Assembly: GCA_002293315.1 (NCBI GenBank)
Contig: DBCZ01000082.1
Span: forward strand, 4,960-22,599
Length of the DNA: 17,640 nucleotides
Direction of reading: 5' to 3'
Origin: Ruminococcaceae bacterium UBA945
GTDB lineage: Bacteria; Bacillota; Clostridia; Oscillospirales; Acutalibacteraceae
Part shown: piece after piece, positions 5,640 through 13,251 of the stretch
Layout: each line of letters begins with the position of its first letter
Position numbering within the stretch: the first letter of the stretch is position 1
Notes under the pieces: generated by a model
The model's input: the letters and a program-made list of their open reading frames with translations, nothing else
What the model was told of the DNA's origin: nothing
Databases searched by the model: none
Translations under genes and position numbers: made by a program

Positions 5640-6569
5640 TTAAAAAGTAAAACCCGCCTTAAATGCATCAGATGTAAATGCCGCTTCATAATCCTTTAAA
5701 CCGTGAAGCTCAATGTCCGGCAGCTTCACGAGCCCGCGCCGGATTAAATTCAGCGCCGGCTCAAACGGGCCGCACCTGCTGCCCACGATTCTTATCTCAC
5801 GCACGACGATTTCACTCATATTCACCTCGGCGTTACCTGCATACGAGCTTTTCAGCACGAGCGTGCCCTTGCTTCTGGTGAGTGAGATAGAGGTGGCAAG
5901 CGCCAAGGGGCTGCCAGTGGCGTCGATCACTGTCTCGAAATCCCCGGAGGGGGTTGTCGACGTTTCAGCGAAATCCGCGAAGCTTTTCAGCTTTTTCTCT
6001 GACAGCCCGAAAACCTTGACAGGCGTGCCGTTCGCGGCAACGACCTGCGCAATCATATATGCGAGCCGCCCGTCTCCCATGACTGCCACCTTCTGCGAGG
6101 GCGGCATATGCACAAGCTCCGAGATTTCCAGCGCGGCGGCAAGCGGCTCGCAGAAAATCGCTTTCTCTGTCGGAATTTCATCAGGCACAACATGCAGAAG
6201 GGAGGTATCATAACTCATATATTCGGCGAAGCAGCCATCCTTATTGCTCATGCCCGGCACTTTTCTGTCTGTGCAGTGATGCATTCTGCCGGTCCTGCAG
6301 TAAAGGCATTCGCCGCAACCGGAATTCAGCTCTGCAACCACACGCCTGCCGATAAGCTTTTTATCGTCGCTTTCCTGCACCATCCCGACAAACTCATGCC
6401 CCATTACACCGCTGAAATCATCTTTGTAGCCTTTGATGACCTCCTTGTCGGTGTTGCAGACCGCACTCATGAGTATCTTTATGAGGCTGCGCTCACGCCC
6501 GCCAAGCGCGGGCATGGGATAATCTTCTCTGTATACCGCCTTGCTTCCGTCATATATTAAGGCTTTCAT
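5640..6569 (-). CDS. Zinc-dependent MDR-family alcohol dehydrogenase
   Basis: A 309-aa medium-chain dehydrogenase. Catalytic zinc ligands are C38 (VCNTD), H58-E59 (MGHEF) and E141 (FCEPLA). The structural zinc site is C85-x2-C88-x2-C91-x7-C99. The Rossmann fingerprint is degenerate (VMGDGRLA, about 163-170). The protein is about 30-40 aa shorter than classical members: the cofactor-domain end and C-terminus are trimmed. Substrate preference cannot be told; the family includes threonine and sugar-alcohol dehydrogenases. The start follows the phosphorylase stop by 8 nt with AGGGGG as ribosome binding site, so the two are in one operon. This neighbour suggests, but does not show, action on a sugar or aldehyde from nucleoside breakdown. 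Confidence 0.88.
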   Translation of the reverse strand: MKALIYDGSKAVYREDYPMPALGGRERSLIKILMSAVCNTDKEVIKGYKDDFSGVMGHEFVGMVQESDDKKLIGRRVVAELNSGCGECLYCRTGRMHHCTDRKVPGMSNKDGCFAEYMSYDTSLLHVVPDEIPTEKAIFCEPLAAALEISELVHMPPSQKVAVMGDGRLAYMIAQVVAANGTPVKVFGLSEKKLKSFADFAETSTTPSGDFETVIDATGSPLALATSISLTRSKGTLVLKSSYAGNAEVNMSEIVVREIRIVGSRCGPFEPALNLIRRGLVKLPDIELHGLKDYEAAFTSDAFKAGFTF

Positions 6570-6577
6570 ATGTCCCC

Positions 6578-7402
6578 CTATATTTCGCCCGCCGCGGCAA
6601 ACGCCTTGATGGAATCCTTCACGAGCGTCTCGAATGTGCCGCCCACTCTGTCAGCTGTCTCGTTTACATCTTCCGAACTCAGAAGCCCACCCAGGCCCGC
6701 GGCCAGATTTGAAATGCAGCTCACGCCGCACACGCGTACACCGGCGTGTCTCGCGGCAATGGCCTCGCAGGCGGTGCTCATTCCAACGGCATCCGCGCCC
6801 ATGGTTTTGAGCATTCTGATTTCGGCCGGACTTTCAAATTGCGGGCCGGTCAGCTGAGCATAAACGCCTCTTTTCAAATCAATGCCGTCTTTGGCGGCGG
6901 TTTCGGCAATCAACTTTCTCAATTCTTCATCGTAGATTTTGCTCATGTCCGGGAATCGCACGCCGAGCCCATCGAGATTCTCCCCAATAAGAGGCGAGGG
7001 CGCGAAGCACGAAATTTGATCTTCAAGCAGCATGAAATCTCCGGCTTTCATGCCGTCCTGTATGCCGCCTGAGGCATTCGTGAGAAAGAGGATTTCAATC
7101 CCCATGAGCTTCATGAGGCGAATGGGCATGACCACCTCCTGCATTGAATAGCCCTCATAATAATGCACCCTGCCCTGCATAACGACGGTTGGAACGCCGT
7201 CAACATGTGCAAATATGAACCTGCCCATATGCCCGGGAGCGGTGGACACGGGGAAATCCTCAAGCTCGCTATAGAGAACGGAGGTTTCCGCATTCAGTTT
7301 GTCGCCGTAGCCGCCCAGTCCGCTGCCCAGAACAATGCCGATTTTAGGGGTAAAATCTGTTTTTTTGCGCAGGCTTTCATAGCATTTATTCAACCTGTTC
7401 AT
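6578..7402 (-). CDS. Purine nucleoside phosphorylase, trimeric type I
   Basis: A 274-aa protein of standard PNP-I length that cleaves purine nucleosides with phosphate to free base and (deoxy)ribose-1-phosphate. Active-site blocks are all present: VLGSGLG (S27), GHMGR (H58), QGRVHYYEGYS (R78, H80), TNASGG (A110), GPQFESPAEIRMLK (E190), DAVGMST (M208) and SNLAAG (N232, the purine-binding Asn). This type usually prefers 6-oxopurines (inosine, guanosine). GAAGGAGA precedes the ATG at 7402, and a 17-bp-spaced promoter lies upstream. It is the first gene of a leftward run with a zinc dehydrogenase and a nitroreductase, and divergent from an ABC exporter. Nucleoside supply may come from the surface nucleotidase and the BMP lipoprotein in this window. 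Confidence 0.95.
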   Translation of the reverse strand: MNRLNKCYESLRKKTDFTPKIGIVLGSGLGGYGDKLNAETSVLYSELEDFPVSTAPGHMGRFIFAHVDGVPTVVMQGRVHYYEGYSMQEVVMPIRLMKLMGIEILFLTNASGGIQDGMKAGDFMLLEDQISCFAPSPLIGENLDGLGVRFPDMSKIYDEELRKLIAETAAKDGIDLKRGVYAQLTGPQFESPAEIRMLKTMGADAVGMSTACEAIAARHAGVRVCGVSCISNLAAGLGGLLSSEDVNETADRVGGTFETLVKDSIKAFAAAGEI

Positions 7403-7442
7403 ATATACTCTCCTTCAAAAATAAAAGCTTAATTATATAAAT

Positions 7443-7471
7443 AGTATAGTTGCGGCAAGGCAAAAAATCAA
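7443..7471 (-). promoter_or_regulatory. Promoter of the phosphorylase operon
   Basis: On the minus strand TTGATT (plus 7466-7471) and TATACT (plus 7443-7448) are 17 bp apart. A second AT-rich TATAAT lies a little downstream (about 7430-7440) without a matching -35. Confidence 0.6.
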
Positions 7472-7534
7472 GCGCGGTGAAAATCTTAGCAATTCCTTAA
7501 TATTCCCTTTTTTCCTGTTTTTTTAACACAGCCT

Positions 7535-7543
7535 TGCTATAAT
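7535..7543 (+). promoter_or_regulatory. Extended -10 promoter of the ABC exporter operon
   Basis: TGCTATAAT is a consensus extended -10. The expected -35 region (about 7515-7520) is poor. It faces away from the phosphorylase promoter, making 7443-7543 a divergent control region. Confidence 0.6.
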
Positions 7544-7594
7544 ATTAAAAGTTTGGTTAAGAATGAAATGAGACTTTTATACGGAGGAGGCAAA

Positions 7595-8377
7595 ATGATG
7601 CAGGAAATTCTAGTGGCCAAAAACCTGAAGAAAACCTTCAGGCTTTCGGCAAAGCAGAGGCAGATTGAAAAGACGTCTCTCTACGAAAGGATAGCCGTGA
7701 GCGACCTTTCATTTACAGCGAACGAAGGGGAGATTTTCGGGCTTCTCGGACCCAACGGCGCGGGCAAGACGACGACGCTTCGTATGCTCGCCACGCTCAT
7801 CGCGCCTGACAGCGGCGACGCATTCGTGGACGGCGCAAGCATAGTGAGCGACCCAGAGGGCGTGCGCAGCAAGGTGGGCTTTCTCACGAGCGAGCTGAGG
7901 CTTGAGGACTACTTCACGCCGAATTATCTGTTTGACTTTTTCTCGTCGCTTCATAATGTTGAGCCGCAGAAGATGGAGCAGCGCAAGAAAATGCTCTTTG
8001 AAAAGTTCGGGGTGGATAAGTTCGCGGAAGTCAAGGTGGCGAATCTGTCAACGGGCATGAAGCAGAAGCTTTCGATAATCATCTCTGTTGTGCATGACCC
8101 GAAAATCATCATCTTTGACGAGCCGACCAACGGCCTTGACGTTCTCACAGCCAAGGTGGTGACGGATTTTCTTTTGGAGCTTAAAGCGCAGGGCAAAACG
8201 ATTATCCTCTCAACTCATATATTCAGCCTTGTTGAGAAGGTGTGTGATACCGTCGGCGTGATTATAAACGGCAAGATGGTGGCCTGCGATACGGTAAAAG
8301 AGCTGACGAAAGAGAAAAACCTTGAAGATAAATTCTTCGATTTATACGTGCAGGAGGAGGGCGCTTCATATGAATAA
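7595..8377 (+). CDS. ABC transporter ATP-binding protein, NatA-like
   Basis: A 260-aa ABC ATPase. Walker A is GPNGAGKTT (52-60), the signature LSTGMKQ (151-157), Walker B IIIFDEPTNGLD (E176 catalytic) and the switch histidine H208 in ILSTHIF. The usual Q-loop glutamine region reads GFLTSELRL, so the Gln is not obvious. It pairs with the overlapping permease gene as a NatAB-type exporter; NatAB exports Na+ in Bacillus, but family substrates vary (drugs, lipids, peptides). GGAGGAGG at 7583-7590 supports ATG 7595 (or 7598); the longer in-frame start at 7553 is upstream of that site and is rejected. The stop overlaps the permease start by 8 nt (ATGAATAA). Confidence 0.92.
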   Translation: MMQEILVAKNLKKTFRLSAKQRQIEKTSLYERIAVSDLSFTANEGEIFGLLGPNGAGKTTTLRMLATLIAPDSGDAFVDGASIVSDPEGVRSKVGFLTSELRLEDYFTPNYLFDFFSSLHNVEPQKMEQRKKMLFEKFGVDKFAEVKVANLSTGMKQKLSIIISVVHDPKIIIFDEPTNGLDVLTAKVVTDFLLELKAQGKTIILSTHIFSLVEKVCDTVGVIINGKMVACDTVKELTKEKNLEDKFFDLYVQEEGASYE

Positions 8378-9557
8378 GACATTTATAATCGCAAAGAAGG
8401 AGCTTTATCGTTTCTTTACTGACAGACGCCTGCTTTTTTCAACAGTTCTGCTGCCGGGTTTAATGGTATATATTATTTACACGTTTATGGGCTCGGCGTT
8501 TTCTTCCATGTTCGGGCAGGGAGCGGAGGCGCCGCGTGTGCTTTCGGTGAATACTCCGGCTTCGATAACGGCAATCGCAGCAGAGCCGCAGTATGGGTTT
8601 GGAATTATCGACATAGACAGCGAGGAAGACGGCAAGAATGAAATCATAAACAAGACCGCGGATATTCTGATGGTCTTCCCCGCCGATTTTGATGAGGCTG
8701 TTGCCGCTTACGAGAACGCAAGCGGCGGACTCGCACCGGATGTGGCAGTTTATTACGAAGGCTCTGACACGGCCGCCACTGCGGTGTATTCGTCGATTAT
8801 CGGAATGCTTGAAGAATATGAGGGGCGCATAGCGAACAAGTTTGATGTCAACCGTGATAACGCCGAAGCAGACCTCTCCGGCGGGGGCGGGAACGTCGGC
8901 GCACAGATGATGTCTTCGCTGTTGCCGTTGCTGCTGATTATATTCCTGTTTACGGCATGTATGTCCGTCGTGCCTGATTCATTTGCGGGCGAGAAGGAAA
9001 GAGGCACAATCGCCACGCTGCTGATAACCCCGGTAAAGAGAAGCGGGCTCGTCATGGGCAAGATTATCGCCCTGGGTATCATCGCGCTGTGCAGCGGGAT
9101 TTCCAGCTTCGTCGGCACATTCCTCTCTCTGCCGAATCTCATGAACGTGGGCGGAGAGGAAGCGAGCCTTGAACTGACGGCATACAGTGTGGAGGATTAC
9201 TTATTTCTGCTGCTGATAATCATCAGCACACTGCTGATGCTCGTCTCATTGCTTTCAATAGTCTCGGCGTATGCCAAGACGGTTAAAGAGGCCACGACGC
9301 TTGCAACGCCGCTTATGATTGTTATCATGCTGGTGGGCGTTACGGCGATGTTCGGAGGCGGCGGTGCGCAGACCGATTTCTGGTACTACCTGATTCCGGC
9401 ATACAACAGCGTGCAGAGCATGGTGGGAATCTTCGGCGGCGAGTTCAATTTGGTGAATACCATTATCGCGGTTTGCTCGAACGTCGTATATACAGGGCTG
9501 TTCCTCGTCATCATCACAAAGATGTATAACAGCGAAAGGATTATCTTCGCAAGGTAA
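8370..9557 (+). CDS. ABC-2 type permease, NatB-like
   Basis: A 395-aa membrane protein. It begins with the cytosolic amphipathic KTFIIAKKELYRFFTDRR typical of ABC-2 permeases, then the first membrane helix (about 22-40). A large extracytosolic domain (about 45-185) is followed by five hydrophobic helices in the second half; FAGEKERGTIATLLITPVKR is the conserved cytosolic coupling loop. Translation is coupled to the ATPase gene: 8-nt overlap, and the ribosome binding site AGGAGGAGG lies inside the ATPase gene. The longer in-frame start at 8322 is inside the ATPase gene and upstream of that site. The final codons abut a RelE toxin remnant, so the downstream junction has been rearranged. Exported substrate unknown. 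Confidence 0.9.
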   Translation: MNKTFIIAKKELYRFFTDRRLLFSTVLLPGLMVYIIYTFMGSAFSSMFGQGAEAPRVLSVNTPASITAIAAEPQYGFGIIDIDSEEDGKNEIINKTADILMVFPADFDEAVAAYENASGGLAPDVAVYYEGSDTAATAVYSSIIGMLEEYEGRIANKFDVNRDNAEADLSGGGGNVGAQMMSSLLPLLLIIFLFTACMSVVPDSFAGEKERGTIATLLITPVKRSGLVMGKIIALGIIALCSGISSFVGTFLSLPNLMNVGGEEASLELTAYSVEDYLFLLLIIISTLLMLVSLLSIVSAYAKTVKEATTLATPLMIVIMLVGVTAMFGGGGAQTDFWYYLIPAYNSVQSMVGIFGGEFNLVNTIIAVCSNVVYTGLFLVIITKMYNSERIIFAR

Positions 9558-9675
9558 AGGATATTGGCGCTACAGGATAGGGTCGTACAGGCCGAAAGCC
9601 GATATTCATGACGATATTGTGACAATAGAGATTATCAGTGCCGGGCACAGAAGCGGCATTTATAATAATGACTGA
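9553..9675 (+). pseudogene. Truncated RelE/ParE-family toxin (C-terminal fragment)
   Basis: In the frame of GGT at 9553 the sequence reads GKGYWRYRIGSYRP, KADIHDDIVTIEIISAG and HRSGIYNND, then TGA. This matches the C-terminal half of RelE-family mRNA interferases, whose hallmark is (W/Y)RYRIGdYR, a beta strand, then GHRxxIY. The N-terminal half (about 45-50 aa) is absent. The fragment has no start codon or ribosome binding site and begins inside the permease gene's last codons. No antitoxin gene is intact nearby. It is a scar of a lost toxin-antitoxin locus. Its short length keeps the call below certainty. Confidence 0.65.
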
Positions 9676-9703
9676 AGAATACTTTGAAAGGAAATCATTT
9701 TAT

Positions 9704-9721
9704 GACTCCCCAGTACGCTTA
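9704..9721 (+). other. Six-codon ORF (possible leader peptide or gene start remnant)
   Basis: ATGACTCCCCAGTACGCTTAA encodes MTPQYA and follows AAAGGA with 9-nt spacing. It ends inside the left arm of the hairpin at 9717. It may be a leader peptide controlling the structures that follow, or the first codons of an antitoxin gene cut off by a rearrangement. Neither is proved. Confidence 0.3.
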
Positions 9722-9797
9722 ATTTTCAATTGAATAGAGAAAACACCCATCGGCCGCGGCCTTTGGCTTGTTTTCTATACAAACTTGAGAATTAAGC
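9717..9797 (+). repeat. Large imperfect hairpin upstream of the DUF1062 gene
   Basis: The outer arms GCTTAATTTTCAA (9717-9729) and TTGAGAATTAAGC (9785-9797) pair over 13 bp with one G-U. The inner arms AGAAAACA (9738-9745) and TGTTTTCT (9769-9776) pair over 8 bp. The apex contains the palindrome GGCCGCGGCC (9752-9761). No flanking direct repeat was seen. It could be a structured RNA leader or a short mobile hairpin element. Confidence 0.5.
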
Positions 9798-9818
9798 TGT
9801 CAATCATAGTGTCTATGA

Positions 9819-9847
9819 GCCGGCCTTATTTTGAGGTCGGCTTTTTT
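9819..9847 (+). terminator. Terminator just before the DUF1062 gene
   Basis: GCCGGCC (9819-9825) pairs with GGTCGGC (9835-9841), one G-U, 9-nt loop, then six T. It ends 25 nt before the DUF1062 start codon. It either closes the upstream exporter/toxin region or acts as an attenuator together with the hairpin at 9717-9797. Confidence 0.75.
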
Positions 9848-9872
9848 ATGGTTGAGCGGAAACGGGGATAAA

Positions 9873-10460
9873 ATGACAATCAAAAAATTAAGCTGGGTGG
9901 TAGAATTTACCGGCTGCCCGGCGATAATAAAGCGCTGCCCCAAATGCGGGGAGAAGATGAGGTTCATCTGCAGTGAGGATTTCAGAATAAATGCCAATAA
10001 GAACAAGCTGGATGTATGGCTTATATACAGATGTGAAAAATGCAAGGCTACGCACAACCGCGAGATTTACTCGAGGGTGAACCCGAAAAGCCTTGGCAGA
10101 GAGGAATTTCTGCTTATGCAGAGCAATGACGGCTCAACCGCCAGAAAATATGCCTTTGATAAAAGCCTCGGCGCAGGGAAAGCTGAGCTTGATTACAGCA
10201 GAGTGGAGTTTAACATTACAGGCGAAAATGCCGATGTTTCGTGTCCTGCGGAGATAAAAATCACGGCGCCTTTCGCGGCGGACGTGAAGCTTATCTCGAT
10301 TATTAAAGGCAAGTTCACGCAGAACGGCGAGCCTGTCTCGCAGAGCGGACTTCTGCGCCTGTTTGATGACGGCATAATCACACTTGAGGGTTATGAAATC
10401 GGCAAAGCAAAGCTCAAGAAAGAGATGATTATAATGGTGAATTCCGGCATTGCAATGTGA
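9873..10460 (+). CDS. DUF1062 family zinc-ribbon protein
   Basis: A 195-aa cytosolic protein. The N-terminus has a zinc-ribbon pattern: RCPKCGEK (C22, C25), C33, and RCEKCKAT (C54, C57). Between them, FRINANKNKLDVWLIY, and then IYSRVNPKSL, are typical of DUF1062 as I recall it. The C-terminal two thirds have no cysteine pairs except one and look like a beta-rich domain of unknown role. I chose ATG 9873 because an upstream in-frame TTG at 9831 lies inside the terminator stem. The ribosome binding site is a modest ACGGGGA. Function unknown; nucleic-acid or protein binding through the ribbon is only a guess. Confidence 0.8.
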   Translation: MTIKKLSWVVEFTGCPAIIKRCPKCGEKMRFICSEDFRINANKNKLDVWLIYRCEKCKATHNREIYSRVNPKSLGREEFLLMQSNDGSTARKYAFDKSLGAGKAELDYSRVEFNITGENADVSCPAEIKITAPFAADVKLISIIKGKFTQNGEPVSQSGLLRLFDDGIITLEGYEIGKAKLKKEMIIMVNSGIAM

Positions 10461-10478
10461 CACTAAAAAAAGTATAAT
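10450..10478 (+). promoter_or_regulatory. Promoter of the P-loop kinase gene
   Basis: TTGCAA (10450-10455) and consensus TATAAT (10473-10478) are 17 bp apart. The -35 lies inside the last codons of the DUF1062 gene, so the kinase gene can be expressed independently. Confidence 0.65.
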
Positions 10479-10499
10479 TGAGTCTGGAGGGGGTGAAAT

Positions 10500-11066
10500 A
10501 TGGATTGGACGGTTCTCTTTATAGGCGGGCCTTCGGGCGCGGGGAAGTCAAGCATTGCCTATGAGCTGGCAAGGCATTACGGCGTTAACGTCGTTGAGGC
10601 TGATGACATTCATCAAGCGCTTGAAGCGATGATGACAGCGGAGCAGCTTCTCTTGATGCACTATTGGAAAAACGGCAGAGACTGGCGGGCGGCCGGCGCC
10701 GATGAAAACGTAAAATGGCTTCGCGGCGTAGGCTGTGAGATGATGCCCGCCTTGAAAGCGGTGGCCGAAAGGCATATCGTAGACGATTTACCCGTAATCA
10801 TTGAGGGAGATTTCATTCACCCTGAGCTCGCCATGTCTTTTGAAAGCCCGAGGGTGAAAACGGTTTTCATCGTCGAGGCAGAAAAGGAGCAGCTAATCAA
10901 AAACTATCTTGCACGTGAGGGCGGCGAAGAGCAAAGCTACAGGGCGGAAATCAGCGTGAAGCACGGAAACTGGCTGAAAGAGGTCTGCGGAAAAGCCGGC
11001 ATACCCGTTATTGAAGCGCGCCCGTGGGAGACGGCGAAAGACAGAGTTATTGAAAGCTTATCGTAA
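10500..11066 (+). CDS. P-loop small-molecule kinase-like protein
   Basis: A 188-aa protein with Walker A GGPSGAGKSS (9-18) at the extreme N-terminus, as in small nucleoside/sugar/phosphoglycerate kinases. VEADDIHQAL follows, with a possible acidic catalytic or substrate residue. VIIEGDFIHPEL in the middle resembles the core strand and Walker-B-like segment of 2-phosphoglycerate-kinase or shikimate-kinase-like folds. A lid-type region (YLAREGGEEQSYR) is near the C-terminus. Substrate cannot be assigned. A very strong GGAGGGGG ribosome binding site precedes the ATG. The following VOC gene starts 18 nt downstream, so they are likely co-transcribed. Confidence 0.72.
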   Translation: MDWTVLFIGGPSGAGKSSIAYELARHYGVNVVEADDIHQALEAMMTAEQLLLMHYWKNGRDWRAAGADENVKWLRGVGCEMMPALKAVAERHIVDDLPVIIEGDFIHPELAMSFESPRVKTVFIVEAEKEQLIKNYLAREGGEEQSYRAEISVKHGNWLKEVCGKAGIPVIEARPWETAKDRVIESLS

Positions 11067-11084
11067 AATAAAAGGAGAGAGAAG

Positions 11085-11417
11085 ATGAAACTGCACGCGA
11101 CGTGTCTGCAGACACACAATATAGATAAAATGGCGGCCTTCTATGAAAGAGTTTTTGGCTATGCGCCGACCATAGACGGCGGGGTGGATTTTCGCTTCCT
11201 TGAGCATCAGCTCGTCGTCTTTAAGCTTGAGGAAAATGAACCTCAAACCACAGCGGTGGCGCTGATTTACAACACTGAAAATGTTGACGAAGAATTCTCG
11301 AGGCTGCACGCCATGGGAATGGCTGATGCCGCCCCTACGGATAAGCCGTGGGGGGTGAGGTCGTTCATGATAAATGACCCTGATGGGAACACGCTGAGCT
11401 TTATGAAGCAGCTATGA
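11085..11417 (+). CDS. VOC-fold (glyoxalase/bleomycin-resistance type) protein
   Basis: A 110-aa single VOC domain made of two beta-alpha-beta-beta-beta modules. H4 in KLHATCLQT and the helix DKMAAFYERVFGY are typical of the first module; FMINDPDGNTLSF near the end is the usual second-module closing strand. The final metal-ligand glutamate seen in glyoxalase I is not obvious (FMKQL). The role could be a lyase, a dioxygenase-like enzyme or a ligand-binding protein. AAGGAGAGAG precedes the ATG. No separate promoter was found, so it is expected to be read through from the kinase gene. Confidence 0.85.
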   Translation: MKLHATCLQTHNIDKMAAFYERVFGYAPTIDGGVDFRFLEHQLVVFKLEENEPQTTAVALIYNTENVDEEFSRLHAMGMADAAPTDKPWGVRSFMINDPDGNTLSFMKQL

Positions 11418-11489
11418 AGGAACTGAAATTTTCAAGAAGGGCTATTTTCACATAAAATACAATGGAGTATAAGCAAACAGGAGAACAGA

Positions 11490-12677
11490 ATGAAGAGAAT
11501 AAGTGACAGAGTGACGTGGGTTGGAAAAATTGACTGGGAGCTGAGGCATTTTCACGGAGACGAGTATGAAACACACGAAGGTTCGTCATATAACTCATAT
11601 CTCATAAGAGACGAAAAGGTGGCGCTGGTTGACACCGTTTGGAAGCCGTTTGATAAAGAGTGGCTTGAAAAGCTCAAGGCTGAAATTGACTTGGGAGAGA
11701 TTGACTATATCATCTCTCTGCATGGCGAGGTAGACCACTCCGGCGCGTTCAAGGAGCTTATGCGGGAGATTCCCGACACCCCGATTTACATCACCGCGAA
11801 CGGCGTGATTTCCAGCAAGGGGCAGTATCATCAAGACTGGAACTTCGTGCCCGTGAAAACGGGCGATAAGCTTTCTCTCGGCGAGACGGAGCTGACCTTC
11901 ATCGAAGCCAGAATGCTGCATTGGCCGGATACGATGTTCGCTTTCTTAAGCGGCGAGAACGCGCTTTTCAGCTCTGACGGCTTCGGCCAGCATCTCGCGA
12001 GCGAAGCGCTGTATGCAGACCTCGTTGACCAATGCTCTCTTTGGAAGGAAGCCCTGAAATATTACGCAAATATCCTTACGCCGTTCAGCGTGATGGTGAA
12101 GAACAAGATAAATGAAATCCTTGCGATGGAGCTGCCGATAGAAAAGCTCTACACGAGCCACGGGCTGCTCTGGAGAGAGAATATCGGCGAGATTATCGGG
12201 AAATACCTTGAATGGGCAGATGACTATCAAGAGGACAGAATCGCAATAGTCTACGACACTATGTGGGAAAGCACGCGCAAGATGGCCGATGCCATTGCCG
12301 AGGGAATCCGAGAGGCTTCCCCCGAGACAGAGGTCAGCATCATAAGCACCTCTAAAACGGACAAAAGTGACGTAATAGCGGAGGTGTTCCGCTCAAAGGC
12401 GATTTTGCTGGGCTCTCCCACAGTGAATAACGGCATTCTTTATTCAACCTCCGGCATACTGGAAATGATTAAAGGCTTGAAGTTGAAAAAGAAAAAAGCA
12501 GCGGCGTTCGGCAGCTACGGCTGGTCCGGCGAGGCCGTGAAGATTATGACGGAGAAGCTGAGAGAAGCAGGGCTTGACGCAGTGAATGACGGAGTTCGCG
12601 TTCAGTGGACTCCCGACGAAGGCATGACGCAGGAGCTTCGCAAATTCGGTAAGGATTTTGCGAATTCAGTGAAATGA
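11490..12677 (+). CDS. fprA: FprA-type flavodiiron protein (O2/NO reductase)
   Basis: A 395-aa A-type flavoprotein. The N-terminal metallo-beta-lactamase-like domain (about 1-245) has all diiron ligands: H78-x-E80-x-D82-H83 (HGEVDHSG), H144 (LHWPDTM), D163 (SSDGFG) and H224 (TSHG). A C-terminal flavodoxin domain (about 250-395) starts with the FMN-binding loop IVYDTMWESTRKMA. In anaerobes such enzymes reduce O2 to water or NO to N2O, with electrons from rubredoxin or a flavin reductase, in the cytosol. AGGAGA lies upstream of the ATG. The next gene, an FMN reductase, follows almost without gap and may supply electrons. No rubredoxin gene is in the window. Confidence 0.94.
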   Translation: MKRISDRVTWVGKIDWELRHFHGDEYETHEGSSYNSYLIRDEKVALVDTVWKPFDKEWLEKLKAEIDLGEIDYIISLHGEVDHSGAFKELMREIPDTPIYITANGVISSKGQYHQDWNFVPVKTGDKLSLGETELTFIEARMLHWPDTMFAFLSGENALFSSDGFGQHLASEALYADLVDQCSLWKEALKYYANILTPFSVMVKNKINEILAMELPIEKLYTSHGLLWRENIGEIIGKYLEWADDYQEDRIAIVYDTMWESTRKMADAIAEGIREASPETEVSIISTSKTDKSDVIAEVFRSKAILLGSPTVNNGILYSTSGILEMIKGLKLKKKKAAAFGSYGWSGEAVKIMTEKLREAGLDAVNDGVRVQWTPDEGMTQELRKFGKDFANSVK

Positions 12678-12688
12678 TGAGGCGCATT

Positions 12689-13240
12689 ATGAGCAGGAGA
12701 ATCGGCGTAATTACAGGAAGCCTTAGGAGAGACGCGTACACAAAGCAGATAGCAGAATATTTAATTAACTCGGCGCCCGAAGGCATTGAGCTTTCAATAA
12801 TTGATATATCTGACCTCCCGCTTTACAACCAAGACTTTGATGAAAGCCCCGATGAGCCGCTAAGCTATGCGCGCTTCAGGGAGGAGGTGGCCTCCAAAGA
12901 CGGCTTTATCTTCGTCACGCCGGAGTATAACCGCTCAATCCCCGCTGCGCTGAAAAACGCGCTGGATATAGCCTCGCGCCCTTCGGGCAAGAATGTCTGG
13001 AGCGGCAAGCCGGCGGCTGTTATCAGCGCTTCTCCGAGCGCCATAGGCGGCTTCGGCGCGAGCCATCATCTGCGCCAGGTGGCCGTGGTGCTCAATATGC
13101 CTGTGGTGGCTCTGCCGGAGATGTATATTTCGCATGTCGCGGACGCTTTTGACGGCAGCGGAAATATCGCTGACGAAAGATTGAAATCACTCTTTGAGAA
13201 ATTTTTAGAAGCATATTCGAAGTGGATAGAAAGATTTTAA
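12689..13240 (+). CDS. NADPH-dependent FMN reductase family protein
   Basis: A 183-aa flavodoxin-like quinone/FMN reductase. The phosphate-binding loop is GVITGSLRRDAYTKQ (GSxR at 10-13). The family signature TPEYNRSIPAALKNALDIAS (about 77-96) includes P78-E79-Y80-N81. It would reduce FMN or quinones with NAD(P)H. The start at 12689 gives the usual family N-terminus, and GATGAGG lies 6 nt upstream. Starts at 12674 or 12677 overlap the fprA stop and cannot be excluded. The closeness to fprA (11 nt) suggests translational coupling and a functional pair. It also stands 11 nt before the PPK2 start. Confidence 0.9.
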   Translation: MSRRIGVITGSLRRDAYTKQIAEYLINSAPEGIELSIIDISDLPLYNQDFDESPDEPLSYARFREEVASKDGFIFVTPEYNRSIPAALKNALDIASRPSGKNVWSGKPAAVISASPSAIGGFGASHHLRQVAVVLNMPVVALPEMYISHVADAFDGSGNIADERLKSLFEKFLEAYSKWIERF

Positions 13241-13251
13241 GGAGGCAAAGG

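Noticed and set aside
5678..6560. Plus-strand ORFs opposite the zinc dehydrogenase
   Set aside because: Shadow frames of a well-supported gene with full zinc motifs on the other strand.
9661..9666. TATAAT as a promoter for the region before DUF1062
   Set aside because: No acceptable -35 at 16-18 bp, and the bases are explained as codons of the RelE remnant.
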